Below, piece after piece: positions 1 through 8,537 of a stretch of DNA of 64,000 nucleotides (the stretch's first letter is position 1; every line of letters begins with the position of its first letter). The stretch lies in NCBI GenBank assembly GCA_003712055.1, contig RHLJ01000001.1, positions 620,001 to 684,000 of the forward strand. The letters are read 5' to 3'. Position numbers and translations under genes: made by a program. The stretch is from Balneola sp. (GTDB taxonomy: Bacteria > Bacteroidota > Rhodothermia > Balneolales > Balneolaceae). Under the pieces are notes generated by a model. That model made no database searches, was not told where the DNA came from, and worked only from the letters and a program-made list of their open reading frames with translations.

Positions 1-1
1 C

Positions 2-1090
2 TATACCACCACTGCTGATTCTGGATGGAACCTGGTTGGTAATCCATTCGGAGCAACCATCGACTGGGATGATTCTCCAAATTGGACCAAAACCAATGTG
101 GATGGTACCATTTATGTATGGGATCCAGCAGCAAACGGTGGGGATGGTGAATACTTAACCTGGAATGGAAGCACTGGAACCTTAGGAAGTGGATTAATTG
201 CACCTTTCCAGGGATTTTGGGTGAAAGCTAATGATGCTTCACCAGATTTAAGGGTTACAACCGATGCTAAAACTACAGGTGGCTCTTTTCTTAGAAAGGA
301 AATCAAATCGCCTGAAGAAAACCCAATGTTTGAACTCGAACTAAACATCGATGGCCTTCAAAAGAAAACAAGTCTATTATTCACGGATGAAGGCCGCATG
401 GGTAAAGATCTGCTTGATGGATTCACCCTCTTGCCTTTAACTGATAATCGATTAGACCTTCACACTCTCTTAGACGATGGTGCTTCTTTGGCAATCAATC
501 ACCTTCCTACTTTAAGGGATAATCGAATTGTTATTCCATTAGTAATTCGAGGCTATATAGATGGAGAACCTATTTCCGGTGAGTATTTACTTCGATTTAT
601 TAATGCAGACAACCTCCCAGATGACTGGCTTGTGTTACTTATCGATAAAGAAACAGGAAATGAGGTAAATCTTGTTACTAATGAAGAGCAAAGAATATTC
701 CATACAACCAGAGGAAAGGCAAAAGTTGGTAACCCATTAAGTAGTCCCGATTTGGTGTTCCTGGAGTCATTAGCTACTCGATACACCTTAATGATTACAA
801 CAGAAGAGATAGAAGCGAATATCCCAAGAAGTATTTTCCTGGATCAAAACTACCCAAATCCATTTAATCCATCTACTACCATTCCATTTGGACTAAATGA
901 GACTTCCAATGTTGAGCTCACCATCTATGATATTTTAGGAAGAAAAGTTCAAACATTAATTAATGGCGAGAGAAGTGCCGGACGTTATGAAGTAACCTTC
1001 AATTCAAGAGATCTTTCCAGTGGCGTCTATTTCTACCGACTCGTAACTGATGAACGAACACTTACAAAACGCTTTACTCTTATTAAGTAA
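2..1090 (+). CDS. Secreted protein with C-terminal T9SS type A sorting domain (5' end outside window)
   Basis: The frame is open from the first bases of the window, so the N-terminus and signal peptide are missing. The visible N-terminal part carries a GWNLVGNPFGATIDWD and PFQGFWVKA pattern common in surface proteins of Bacteroidota and relatives. The last ~80 residues start with NYPNPFNPSTTIPF and end in a short basic beta strand (LTKRFTLIK), the classic Por/type IX secretion sorting domain. By family knowledge such proteins cross the outer membrane through T9SS and are anchored or released. The substrate or ligand cannot be told. A GTG at 98 is in frame but internal, not the likely start. 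Confidence 0.85.
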   Translation, partial: YTTTADSGWNLVGNPFGATIDWDDSPNWTKTNVDGTIYVWDPAANGGDGEYLTWNGSTGTLGSGLIAPFQGFWVKANDASPDLRVTTDAKTTGGSFLRKEIKSPEENPMFELELNIDGLQKKTSLLFTDEGRMGKDLLDGFTLLPLTDNRLDLHTLLDDGASLAINHLPTLRDNRIVIPLVIRGYIDGEPISGEYLLRFINADNLPDDWLVLLIDKETGNEVNLVTNEEQRIFHTTRGKAKVGNPLSSPDLVFLESLATRYTLMITTEEIEANIPRSIFLDQNYPNPFNPSTTIPFGLNETSNVELTIYDILGRKVQTLINGERSAGRYEVTFNSRDLSSGVYFYRLVTDERTLTKRFTLIK

Positions 1091-1110
1091 ATAATTACTA
1101 CAGTTTTGAC

Positions 1111-1150
1111 CACCCAGTAGCAAGAAAAAATGTAATACTTTTCTGGGTTT
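1111..1150 (+). terminator. Weak possible terminator after the T9SS cargo gene
   Basis: ACCCAG (1112-1117) can pair with CTGGGT (1143-1148), with inner AGAAAA/TTTTCT pairing and a short T run after it. The loop is long and the stem is interrupted, so this is only a candidate. Confidence 0.3.
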
Positions 1151-1179
1151 TACCTCTTATTGTAAAAGTGGAGGTTATA

Positions 1180-1599
1180 ATGAGTAGTTACTCCGATATT
1201 ATTTTTTTAAGTGCTGCCCTAGTAGTTTTCTCTTCTCTTGCCGTAAATACAGCACGAAATTACCAAACGACATCTCAAAACAGATATAAATCTGATATTG
1301 AGTTTAGAGCAATTGCCGTAGCTCAAGATGAAATCGATAAAGTGCAATGGATTTATGATCAGGCTCAGCTAAATTCTGCAAGCCCGTCCTACATCTATTC
1401 AAATTACCCAAAAACAGAGACCCTATTATATGGCTCTAGTCAACAGTATTCGGAAAATTTCTCAATTGAGGCCTCTTCTGAACTAATAGAAGATTCAATG
1501 CTTCAAAAACGCTATAGAGTAACAGTTATAGTAACCAACAACCAGGTATCCCCTGATATTTCTGTGACTTTAAATTATATCAAAACCTATGCAAAATAG
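1180..1599 (+). CDS. Pilin-like membrane protein, cassette copy 1, gene A (139 aa)
   Basis: A small protein with one N-terminal hydrophobic segment (residues ~7-25, DIIFLSAALVVFSSLAVNTA) followed by a polar, beta-rich domain, the layout of minor pilins and pseudopilins. It has no clear prepilin-peptidase site (no G before FTLIE), so type IV pilin membership is unproven. The start was set at 1180 because GGAGG lies at 1170-1174, five bases upstream, and because the paralogue at 3675 then has exactly the same length. A GTG at 1168 is in frame but would place the ribosome site inside the gene. First gene of a three-gene operon repeated downstream. Confidence 0.75.
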   Translation: MSSYSDIIFLSAALVVFSSLAVNTARNYQTTSQNRYKSDIEFRAIAVAQDEIDKVQWIYDQAQLNSASPSYIYSNYPKTETLLYGSSQQYSENFSIEASSELIEDSMLQKRYRVTVIVTNNQVSPDISVTLNYIKTYAK

Positions 1600-1605
1600 C
1601 TTGAT

Positions 1606-2193
1606 ATGAATATTGGAATCGTTACAAGTTTTGCAATTGGGGGGATATTGATGATCTCCATCTTAGCATTTAATGGAAGAGTATTAAGTCAAAGTGCAGA
1701 GAATACTGTTTCGGTATCCACCCAAATCAAACTCAATGAAATCATTGAACTTGTAAACAATGATTTTAACAGAATTGGCTTTGGTACCGGGACTTCCGAT
1801 CCATTCGTTAAAATCGAAGCAGATGATATTATTTTTGAAGCTGATGCTTTTGATGGAGATTCTTATGGGGTAACCAATATCAGATGGGAATTTGATAAAG
1901 CTGCCCAGGTTACTACTACTAAAAACCCCAATGATTTTTATCTAAAAAGAACAGGGCCTATTACTGGAAGCACATATGGGGAGACTCGATTCCCTGTTGC
2001 TCACTTTAGTGTTGTTTATAAAACAGCTAATGATGCTGTAACCACAAATACTGCTACTGTAAAGAAGATTTCTGTAGAAATTATTATCGAATCCCCTGAA
2101 CCCTACAGTAAATCTTCAGACGGAACAGATTTGTATCAACGCACTGTATGGAAAAGGACGTTTGTACCCAACAATATTAACCTACCCTATTAA
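1606..2193 (+). CDS. Pilin-like membrane protein, cassette copy 1, gene B (195 aa)
   Basis: N-terminal hydrophobic helix (residues ~4-24, GIVTSFAIGGILMISILAF) and a globular remainder with NDFNRIGF, DDIIFEAD and NIRWEFD blocks, all conserved in the paralogue at 4103. The layout resembles PilW-type minor pilins, but I cannot name a family with certainty. It starts six bases after gene A and ends 12 bases before gene C, so all three are probably co-transcribed. The C-terminal WKRTFVPNNINLPY is nearly identical in both copies. Confidence 0.75.
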   Translation: MNIGIVTSFAIGGILMISILAFNGRVLSQSAENTVSVSTQIKLNEIIELVNNDFNRIGFGTGTSDPFVKIEADDIIFEADAFDGDSYGVTNIRWEFDKAAQVTTTKNPNDFYLKRTGPITGSTYGETRFPVAHFSVVYKTANDAVTTNTATVKKISVEIIIESPEPYSKSSDGTDLYQRTVWKRTFVPNNINLPY

Positions 2194-2205
2194 TTCGGAG
2201 TTGTT

Positions 2206-3507
2206 ATGGGAAAAGGAATATTACTTTTGTTATCAGGTATTGTAGTTCTAACTGGGATTATTCAAACCAGAAGTGATCAAAGGAATAAAATACTACCTGA
2301 AAAAAATGCGGAATATTATAATGAAGTCCAGGCTCGAAATGTATCAAAAAGCCTAATTGATAATGCAATAGAGCTCATGAAAAAAAATACAGACTGGGCA
2401 GGAAGTATTTCTTCAGATTCCAATTACTTCGGTTCAGGAACACTAACTTCTTATACTATTAATAGTGATTCTTATCCAGCCGATCATAGTGTTACTTCCT
2501 GGGATCAATACAAAATTCTTCTGAATAGCATAGGCCGTTTCGAAAAAGACGGGGTTACTTACGAGGTGACAACTGAGGTATTAATGCGTCAGGATTCCTA
2601 TTCGAAATACTCTTATTTAACAGAATCTGAGCTTAGCTCTTCCGGTTCAAATATATGGTTCTGGGATAAAGATGAATTATGGGGCCCAATTCACACAAAC
2701 GGAACTTATAAGATGTCCGGTTCACCTACATTTAATGGGTTAACTACCAGCCCGAATATGTGGGATGGCCATCCTACGAATCCAACAAGCCCCGTTTTTA
2801 ATGGAGGATCAAACTTCTTTGCTCCTTACAAAAGCCCTCCGGATAGCTATGAATTATCAAAATTGACCTCTGCAGCAAGTTCCGGAGGTATTACCTACTC
2901 CAACCAAATTGAAGTAGATTTCTATGAGTACAGTAATGAGGGATATGTAAATATCCGCGAGTATTCGAGTGGGAGTTGGAGCAGCTGGGATAGTCATAAA
3001 TTAAGCGATACGAACGGCATTATCTCTACTTCCGGGAGAATTGATGTTAAAGGAGTAGTAAAAGGTTCGGTTACGCTTCATTCTGAAACGCTGATAGAAA
3101 TTGACGGAGATATCACTTATTCAACAAACCCAATAGTTGATTCTACTTCAACAGACCTTCTAGGCTTGGTAAGCGAAGGTAGCGTTCGCATCGACCGGGA
3201 TGCACATACTGCATCCGGTACTCAGGATTTAGATATTCATGCAACTATAATGGCTTTAAATACCTCTTTTTATGTTGAGAGCTACTGGACTGGTAGTTCA
3301 AGAGGTAAACTGAACCTACTTGGGGGAATTGTTCAAAAAAACCGGGGAGCTGTTGGTACTTTTTCAGGTACTTCTATCGTGTCGGGATACACAAAAAACT
3401 ATCAATATGACAATAGACTAAGGAGCCAAATTCCTCCTGAATTTCCTAGGGAAAGTATTTTCTCTATCCTTTATTGGAAAGATAAAGTAAGTAAAGTTGG
3501 AAGCTGA
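2206..3507 (+). CDS. Large membrane-anchored surface-type protein, cassette copy 1, gene C (433 aa)
   Basis: N-terminal membrane segment (LLLLSGIVVLTGII, residues ~5-20), then an alpha-helical stretch and a long Ser/Gly/Thr-rich region. The second half shows blocks such as GPIHTNGTYKMSG, ISTSGRIDVKGVVKG and LLGLVSEGSVRIDRDA, which look like a beta-helix or repeated beta strands. It resembles uncharacterised FCB-group proteins (possibly DUF4900-type); the name is uncertain. GGAG lies just upstream of ATG. The position after two small pilin-like genes recalls PilX/PilY-like partners, by inference only. Confidence 0.7.
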   Translation: MGKGILLLLSGIVVLTGIIQTRSDQRNKILPEKNAEYYNEVQARNVSKSLIDNAIELMKKNTDWAGSISSDSNYFGSGTLTSYTINSDSYPADHSVTSWDQYKILLNSIGRFEKDGVTYEVTTEVLMRQDSYSKYSYLTESELSSSGSNIWFWDKDELWGPIHTNGTYKMSGSPTFNGLTTSPNMWDGHPTNPTSPVFNGGSNFFAPYKSPPDSYELSKLTSAASSGGITYSNQIEVDFYEYSNEGYVNIREYSSGSWSSWDSHKLSDTNGIISTSGRIDVKGVVKGSVTLHSETLIEIDGDITYSTNPIVDSTSTDLLGLVSEGSVRIDRDAHTASGTQDLDIHATIMALNTSFYVESYWTGSSRGKLNLLGGIVQKNRGAVGTFSGTSIVSGYTKNYQYDNRLRSQIPPEFPRESIFSILYWKDKVSKVGS

Positions 3508-3674
3508 ATGTTACAAAAACGTTAGAGTATGGATGTAGTTTTCTGAGTAGTATTAAGTGTTAGACAGTAATCAATAGTGAAGAAACTCACTTTAAGTTAA
3601 TTAATGCAATTTAATTAGCGTATTCACTTAAGATTACTATTTTCACCTAGAATTATGTTACACAAAGGGTTGGT

Positions 3675-4094
3675 ATGGCAAGTTATGCCGAAATAATATA
3701 CTTGACTGTGGCGATGATGATTTTTTCCACTCTCGCCATGAATACGGCTAGGAATTACAATTCCACTCGTACTGAATTATATCGTACGGAGTTAGAATAT
3801 CGGTCAATAGCTGTTGCACAGGACGAACTTGATAAGGTTCAATGGATTTATGACGATACTGACTTAGATCCTACCAGTGGCTCCTATGTGTACTCAACGT
3901 ACCCTGTAACAGAAACTCATACTTATGGCTCAACTGATCAGTATAGCAGCGATTTTGTGGTATATGCGGAATCAGAACTTATTGAGGATACCGGATCACA
4001 AAAAAGATTTCAGGTTACCGTAAGCGTATTAAATGAATCATTGGATCCCGATATCTTTGTTACTTTAGATTATGTGAAATCTTATTCCTATTAG
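3675..4094 (+). CDS. Pilin-like membrane protein, cassette copy 2, gene A (139 aa)
   Basis: Paralogue of the gene at 1180: same length, same hydrophobic N-terminus ending in NTARNY, and shared blocks (QDELDKVQWIYD, AESELIEDTGSQKR, DYVKSYSY). AAGGG precedes ATG by a few bases. The 167-base gap upstream (3508-3674) is AT-rich and probably carries a promoter for this second copy. Most residue differences lie in the middle of the protein, which suggests divergence for a different assembly or surface rather than a recent duplication. Confidence 0.75.
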   Translation: MASYAEIIYLTVAMMIFSTLAMNTARNYNSTRTELYRTELEYRSIAVAQDELDKVQWIYDDTDLDPTSGSYVYSTYPVTETHTYGSTDQYSSDFVVYAESELIEDTGSQKRFQVTVSVLNESLDPDIFVTLDYVKSYSY

Positions 4095-4102
4095 GTGCAG
4101 TT

Positions 4103-4690
4103 ATGAATGTAGGATTAATTACAACGTTTGTTATTGGGGGTATCTTCATGCTCTCCATATTCGCCTACAACCAACAATTGGTTACTAGTTCCCAGGAATT
4201 TCTACTCAGTACTATTAGTCAGCAAAACCTTGACAATGTAGTTACAGTACTATCAAACGATTTTAATAAGATTGGGTACAACACCGGGCTGGCAGTTCCA
4301 TTCACAACTATAAATTCTGACGATATTCTTTTTCAGGCTGATGTTTATGATGACGATAGTTATAGCGCAACCAATATACGATGGTACTTAGATACCTCTG
4401 CACCGGTAACTGCTACATCTAATCCTAATGACTACTACTTAAAAAGAGTTGGTCCAATATCGAACAGCTCTTATGGAACCATACAATTTCCCGTTACGCT
4501 ATTTAAAGTAAAGTATTATACGGCCGATGGAACTGTTACAACAAATAAAACTTCTGTGAAAAAAGTGGAAGTACAGATTATCACTGAATCGGGTGAAGCG
4601 TACACAGTTGGAAATTTCAGTGAAGACTTCTATCCAAGAAATACTTGGAAGAGAATATTCGTACCTAACAACATAAACTTACCATATTAA
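4103..4690 (+). CDS. Pilin-like membrane protein, cassette copy 2, gene B (195 aa)
   Basis: Paralogue of the gene at 1606 with identical length and the same ending (VPNNINLPY). N-terminal hydrophobic helix GLITTFVIGGIFMLSIFAY, then a polar domain with NDFNKIGYNTG and NIRWYLDTS. Eight bases separate it from gene A and 12 from gene C. Exact function unknown; a minor-pilin-like role is inferred from size, topology and context. Confidence 0.75.
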   Translation: MNVGLITTFVIGGIFMLSIFAYNQQLVTSSQEFLLSTISQQNLDNVVTVLSNDFNKIGYNTGLAVPFTTINSDDILFQADVYDDDSYSATNIRWYLDTSAPVTATSNPNDYYLKRVGPISNSSYGTIQFPVTLFKVKYYTADGTVTTNKTSVKKVEVQIITESGEAYTVGNFSEDFYPRNTWKRIFVPNNINLPY

Positions 4691-4702
4691 AAAGGAGTTA
4701 TT

Positions 4703-6172
4703 ATGGGAAAGAGTTTGTTATTCTTAGTTGGCGGTTTAACAATTATTACAGGGTTAGTTAATGTTCAAAACTCTGATAGAATGCAGGACTTGCCCGAAAT
4801 CACCAACGCATACTATGAAGAACAGGTAGCAAAAAATATCGCAAAAAGTCTCATCGATAATGCTATCGAGAATATGAAAGCTGATAATAACTGGACAGAT
4901 AGTTTAACCCTTACAGAAGTAATGGATGCTGGTGCCATGTTAACAAGAGATAATGATTTATTGAAAACGAATGTCACCAAGCTCTTAGCAGGGCAATCCG
5001 TTGAGGAGGCTCAAGTTGAAGAACTAGAACTGGATGTATTACAGTCGAAGCTTTTACAGAATAAAATGTCTGGAAGTTTAAAAAGCTATACTCAATCATC
5101 ATCTGATAAACCATCCAATAGCGTAGGTAGCTGGGACGAATATAAAGTACTGTTAATGAGCACGAGCACCTATGATAATATTGAAGTCACTACCGAAGTA
5201 CTTATGCAAAGAGACTCGTTCTCGAAATACTCCTATATGACTAATTCTGAACTCAGCTCTACTGGTGGAAATATCTGGTTTATGAGTGCAGACAATATTT
5301 ATGGCCCTATTCATACCAATGGTACATTTAAAATGTCTGGTAACCCATCTTTTTATGGATTAATTACCAGCCCAAATAATTGGCAAGCTCATAGTACTAA
5401 TCCAACCAACCCAAATTTTTTCGGTGGGGAAAACTTCAATGCCCCCGTAAAGGACTCTCCCACCTCTTATGAGTTAAGTAAATTGACTGCAGCGGCAGCG
5501 GAAGGAGGATTAACATTTGATGGAGACATAGATATCGACTTCTATGAAAGTGGCGGAGTTGGATACGCAGACATTAATAAAGCAGTTGTAACCTCTTATA
5601 CTTGTGGAACCAATCGTCGTCCAAGAATATGCTACAATACCACCTGGGTACAAGAAACCCTAGACCTTTCAACTATTGACGGGGTGATTTCTACATCAGG
5701 GAAGATTTCTGTAGAAGGAACCGTTAAAGGTGCAATTACTCTTCACTCAGAAGATGAAATTGAAATCGTAGGAGATATCTTCTACCATACAAGCCCAGTT
5801 GTTGATAGTTCCTCAACCGATCTTCTTGGTCTGGTAAGTGAGGGTGATGTAATTATAGATCAAAACGCACATAGTGCTTCTGGTACTCAGGATGTTACCA
5901 TACACGCGTCTATTATGGCACTTAATAATTCTTTCTATGTCGAGAATTATAGTAGTGGTGGAATTAGAGGAACTCTGAACCTACTAGGTGGACTAATACA
6001 ACAAAACAGAGGTCCAGTAGGAACTTTCTCAGGGAGTACAATGGTAACAGGATATCAGAAGAACTATCAGTATGATGGTCGTTTAAAGGGAAATATTCCA
6101 CCATCCTTTCCTAGAGAGAGTGTATTCTCCATTGTATACTGGAAAGAAGAAATTACGGACACTTCAAATTAA
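4703..6172 (+). CDS. Large membrane-anchored surface-type protein, cassette copy 2, gene C (489 aa)
   Basis: Paralogue of the gene at 2206 with the same N-terminal anchor and the same C-terminal half (GPIHTNGTFKMSGNPSF, ISTSGKISVEGTVKGAIT, GLVSEGDVIIDQNAH). It is longer by an acidic helical insertion around residues 70-125 (TLTEVMDAGAMLTRDNDLL onward) and by a small insertion with two cysteines (YTCGTNRRPRICYN) that copy 1 lacks. AAGGAG precedes the ATG. Function unknown; probably the largest surface-exposed member of the cassette. Confidence 0.7.
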   Translation: MGKSLLFLVGGLTIITGLVNVQNSDRMQDLPEITNAYYEEQVAKNIAKSLIDNAIENMKADNNWTDSLTLTEVMDAGAMLTRDNDLLKTNVTKLLAGQSVEEAQVEELELDVLQSKLLQNKMSGSLKSYTQSSSDKPSNSVGSWDEYKVLLMSTSTYDNIEVTTEVLMQRDSFSKYSYMTNSELSSTGGNIWFMSADNIYGPIHTNGTFKMSGNPSFYGLITSPNNWQAHSTNPTNPNFFGGENFNAPVKDSPTSYELSKLTAAAAEGGLTFDGDIDIDFYESGGVGYADINKAVVTSYTCGTNRRPRICYNTTWVQETLDLSTIDGVISTSGKISVEGTVKGAITLHSEDEIEIVGDIFYHTSPVVDSSSTDLLGLVSEGDVIIDQNAHSASGTQDVTIHASIMALNNSFYVENYSSGGIRGTLNLLGGLIQQNRGPVGTFSGSTMVTGYQKNYQYDGRLKGNIPPSFPRESVFSIVYWKEEITDTSN

Positions 6173-6177
6173 TTTGC

Positions 6178-6570
6178 ATGAGATTAGCTATCGCATTTCT
6201 ATTTTTTGGTTTAATACTACTTAGTTCAAACCAGGCAGAGGCAAGACAATCCGTCACTTTTAATGTAAATATGAAACCTCAGCTTGAGGACAGTACTTTT
6301 GTGCCAGGCAGAGATCAGCTTCAAATCGTAGGGAATATACCTCCTATAAATTCACTCCGACCCTATTACCTTATTGATAGTGAGCCCATAGATAGTGTTT
6401 ACAGTGTTACTATTAACTTTCCGGCCAGATTTAGAAATCAAACTATTTCATATAATTTTGAGATGACTGCTAATTACAGGAAATACACCGAAGTCATGGA
6501 GAGGAATGTGAGGTTATTATATAATGAAGTCTCGTTAGATGCTTTATATTTTAATGCATTCGCCTGGTAA
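6178..6570 (+). CDS. Small secreted protein of unknown function (130 aa)
   Basis: Signal peptide at residues 1-22 (LAIAFLFFGLILLSSNQAEA). The mature part begins QSVTFNVNMKPQ and has FVPGRDQLQIVGN, resembling the start of beta-sandwich modules of the starch-binding type (VTFxVNM...PGxDxVxVxGN), here without an obvious ligand-binding core. It lies five bases after gene C of cassette 2 and is probably its last co-transcribed gene. Confidence 0.6.
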   Translation: MRLAIAFLFFGLILLSSNQAEARQSVTFNVNMKPQLEDSTFVPGRDQLQIVGNIPPINSLRPYYLIDSEPIDSVYSVTINFPARFRNQTISYNFEMTANYRKYTEVMERNVRLLYNEVSLDALYFNAFAW

Positions 6571-6599
6571 TTTTCATCATCAGCTATTATAATTGGTTA

Positions 6600-6616
6600 A
6601 TTAAGAAACCTTAATT
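6600..6616 (+). promoter_or_regulatory. 17-bp palindromic motif, copy 1
   Basis: ATTAAGAAACCTTAATT, with ATTAAG and CTTAAT as inverted arms. It lies 52 bases upstream of the pilin-like gene at 6668 and is flanked by two direct AATTGGTTAA repeats (6591-6600 and 6613-6622). Near copies occur at 8327 and 8432, before the next pilin-like gene. Candidate operator; the regulator is unknown. Confidence 0.4.
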
Positions 6617-6667
6617 GGTTAATCTCGAGAGAGAAGATGATCTTTATTAAAACTATAGTTAGCGCTG

Positions 6668-7171
6668 ATGAGGGTTCTCCTTTTAACCATATTTATCTTC
6701 ACCTTCCTACAAGCTTCTTCAGCCAAAGCACAAGAGACTCAGACCCTCTCAAGTACAATTGGTATTTCTACTAGAATAGCTCAATCCATTGAACTAATTA
6801 CTGTAAAATCCATGACTTTTGGTAATACTCAGCCTGGTCAAGAAGAGATTTATGTGAATCCTGTAGTAGATGCGAATGCGGGATATATGATTGCAGTTGG
6901 AACTCCAGAGGCTGAATTCCGGCTTAATTTTTTACAAGAGCGAAGACTTTCCAGGATTGAAGGACCTGGCTTCCTCATATTTACTTACGAATTATCAGGA
7001 AACGACATAGAAGATCAGTCAAGTTCTGAGGTAATAGAAAACGAAAATCAAACGTTAAAATTTAATCTGGATGGAGAGTATCACATTTGGGTTGGTGGTA
7101 TAGTTGTGCTTACAAATGCACAACCAGGTAATTATGAAGGTGATTTTACCATAGAGATCGACTATATCTAA
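6668..7171 (+). CDS. Secreted beta-rich protein, possible fibre subunit 1 (167 aa)
   Basis: Signal peptide ending SSAKAQ (residues 1-21). The mature protein has a strand pattern like DUF4402/spore-coat-U domains: an early hydrophobic pair (SIELITVKSMTFGNTQPGQ) and a C-terminal GNYEGDFTIEIDYI strand. Such domains are pilus subunits in archaic chaperone-usher systems. With the three genes that follow, and the chaperone and usher downstream, it is probably a minor fibre or tip subunit. That role is inferred. Confidence 0.6.
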   Translation: MRVLLLTIFIFTFLQASSAKAQETQTLSSTIGISTRIAQSIELITVKSMTFGNTQPGQEEIYVNPVVDANAGYMIAVGTPEAEFRLNFLQERRLSRIEGPGFLIFTYELSGNDIEDQSSSEVIENENQTLKFNLDGEYHIWVGGIVVLTNAQPGNYEGDFTIEIDYI

Positions 7172-7177
7172 TATCTT

Positions 7178-7774
7178 ATGCTATTGAAGAGATATACATA
7201 TCTCCTTTTATTCATATTGCTCTCCATGAATCTACCCTCTATTACGGCGCAGGAAATTGATTTCGGAAGTTATAGCAGTCAGTATACTATGACATTAACT
7301 GACCTTACCCCTGCTTCTGATCTTGATTTTGGATTAGTAATTACGGGTATAGATCAGGAAGTTGATTTATTTAACGCAAAGGTACTTTCGATTGAAGGAG
7401 TAAGTTACCTGGATGTAATTGTAGATGTTACCGGTCCACAATATTTAACACTTGATGGTGCTCCTTGCAGTACATCCAACTGTAGAATACCTTTTACAGT
7501 TAGGGCAGCCTACGCAAATAAAGGTACTAATAGTACTTCTCAGGCTATATTGATGACTACTATTGGATTAACTGCCAGTGCTCAATTTCCAATTAAGTAC
7601 AGGGGAAATGCCCCTCCTGGCCCTCCTCCTACTCCGGTATATGAAGGATATAATCCCTCGGCATTTAATGAGACCGCTTATTTGTATATTTACGGTGATT
7701 TAGATTTTTTTGGAGTAACTGTTGACGCCGGGAATTATTCCGGGGACATTTTGATAACCGTCCAATATGACTAG
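7178..7774 (+). CDS. Secreted beta-rich protein, possible fibre subunit 2 (198 aa)
   Basis: Signal peptide (residues 1-24, ending SITAQ). The mature part has SDLDFGLVITG near the start and ends GNYSGDILITVQYD, the same edge-strand pattern as its neighbours. The middle (IPFTVRAAYANKGTNS) is shared with the gene at 7767, so the two are paralogues. One cysteine pair (CSTSNC) may form a disulphide. A proline-rich loop (PPGPPPTP) is specific to this copy. Starts six bases after the preceding gene and overlaps the next by eight. Confidence 0.6.
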   Translation: MLLKRYTYLLLFILLSMNLPSITAQEIDFGSYSSQYTMTLTDLTPASDLDFGLVITGIDQEVDLFNAKVLSIEGVSYLDVIVDVTGPQYLTLDGAPCSTSNCRIPFTVRAAYANKGTNSTSQAILMTTIGLTASAQFPIKYRGNAPPGPPPTPVYEGYNPSAFNETAYLYIYGDLDFFGVTVDAGNYSGDILITVQYD

Positions 7775-8312
7775 GCCAAAAAAAAATATTCTTCTCTTTA
7801 CAGTAGCATTATTCCTCCTTGGACTTGTGCCAGAGTCATTATTTGCTCAATTCATTAACCTTCAGATTCGCATTGAGCCAGAATTAAGCGCAACAGTTGA
7901 GCAAGAATTAGATTTTGGTAGCTTTGATATTAATGCAGGAGAGCAATCTATTGGGATTAGCGATGTTAATGCAGGGCTCTTCAGTGTACGGGCATATTAT
8001 ACACAAAATGTATTTATAGAGTTAATCTTACCAGATGAATTAACTCACATAAATCCCGCAATATCTCATGTTATTCCCATTGATTTACAAATTGCCTATA
8101 ACAACAAAGGAAATCGATCTTCAAGGGAAGCAGTAGTATTAGAGAATAATAAAGGATTACTCCCTATAAATGAATACGGAGACGTTATTAGTTCCAATTC
8201 ACCCGAGATCTGGAAAGAAATGTTCCTCTTTGTATTTGGCTCAATCTATGTTAATGATATCGCTAGTGGTATTTATGAGTCAGATATCGTCCTTTCTATA
8301 GAGTATGACTAG
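7767..8312 (+). CDS. Secreted beta-rich protein, possible fibre subunit 3 (181 aa)
   Basis: Signal peptide ending SLFAQ. The mature part carries EQELDFGSFDINAGEQ, IPIDLQIAYNNKGNRS (shared with the gene at 7178) and a C-terminal SGIYESDIVLSIEYD strand. The eight-base overlap with the preceding gene implies coupled translation. Probably a fibre subunit or adaptor of the chaperone-usher locus; no enzyme motif is seen. Confidence 0.6.
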   Translation: MTRPKKNILLFTVALFLLGLVPESLFAQFINLQIRIEPELSATVEQELDFGSFDINAGEQSIGISDVNAGLFSVRAYYTQNVFIELILPDELTHINPAISHVIPIDLQIAYNNKGNRSSREAVVLENNKGLLPINEYGDVISSNSPEIWKEMFLFVFGSIYVNDIASGIYESDIVLSIEYD

Positions 8313-8326
8313 TGTTTCCTTGAAAG

Positions 8327-8343
8327 ATTAAGGTTTTCTTAAT
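8327..8343 (-). promoter_or_regulatory. 17-bp palindromic motif, copy 2 (reverse orientation)
   Basis: ATTAAGGTTTTCTTAAT on the plus strand. Its complement reads ATTAAGAAAACCTTAAT, which matches the copy at 6600 apart from one extra A in the centre. It lies in the 225-base gap before the main pilin gene. Confidence 0.35.
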
Positions 8344-8425
8344 TAAAGGAACGTAACTGTACCACATACTATAAATGGTTAAACTTGTATCAGATCGTTA
8401 ATTAGATGATTTACCCTCTTAACTG

Positions 8426-8487
8426 TTATTGATTAAGAGACCCTAATTAAAAGAATCTAACTTGATGGACGGTCACTTAATCAATAA
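8426..8487 (+). promoter_or_regulatory. 12-bp perfect inverted repeat before the main pilin gene
   Basis: TTATTGATTAAG (8426-8437) and CTTAATCAATAA (8476-8487) are exact reverse complements 38 bases apart. The left arm overlaps the 17-bp motif at 8432. The pair could be two operator half-sites that loop or, if transcribed, a long leader hairpin ending 50 bases before the ATG at 8538. Confidence 0.4.
8432..8448 (+). promoter_or_regulatory. 17-bp palindromic motif, copy 3
   Basis: ATTAAGAGACCCTAATT matches the motif at 6600 in 15 of 17 positions and has the same orientation. It lies 89 bases upstream of the pilin gene at 8538. A partial fourth copy (CCTAATTAATTAA, 9145-9157) precedes the chaperone gene. 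Confidence 0.4.
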
Positions 8488-8537
8488 TTTTTTCGCAGGA
8501 CAACAAAAAGAAATTTTAAAACAAAACGAACACGATC

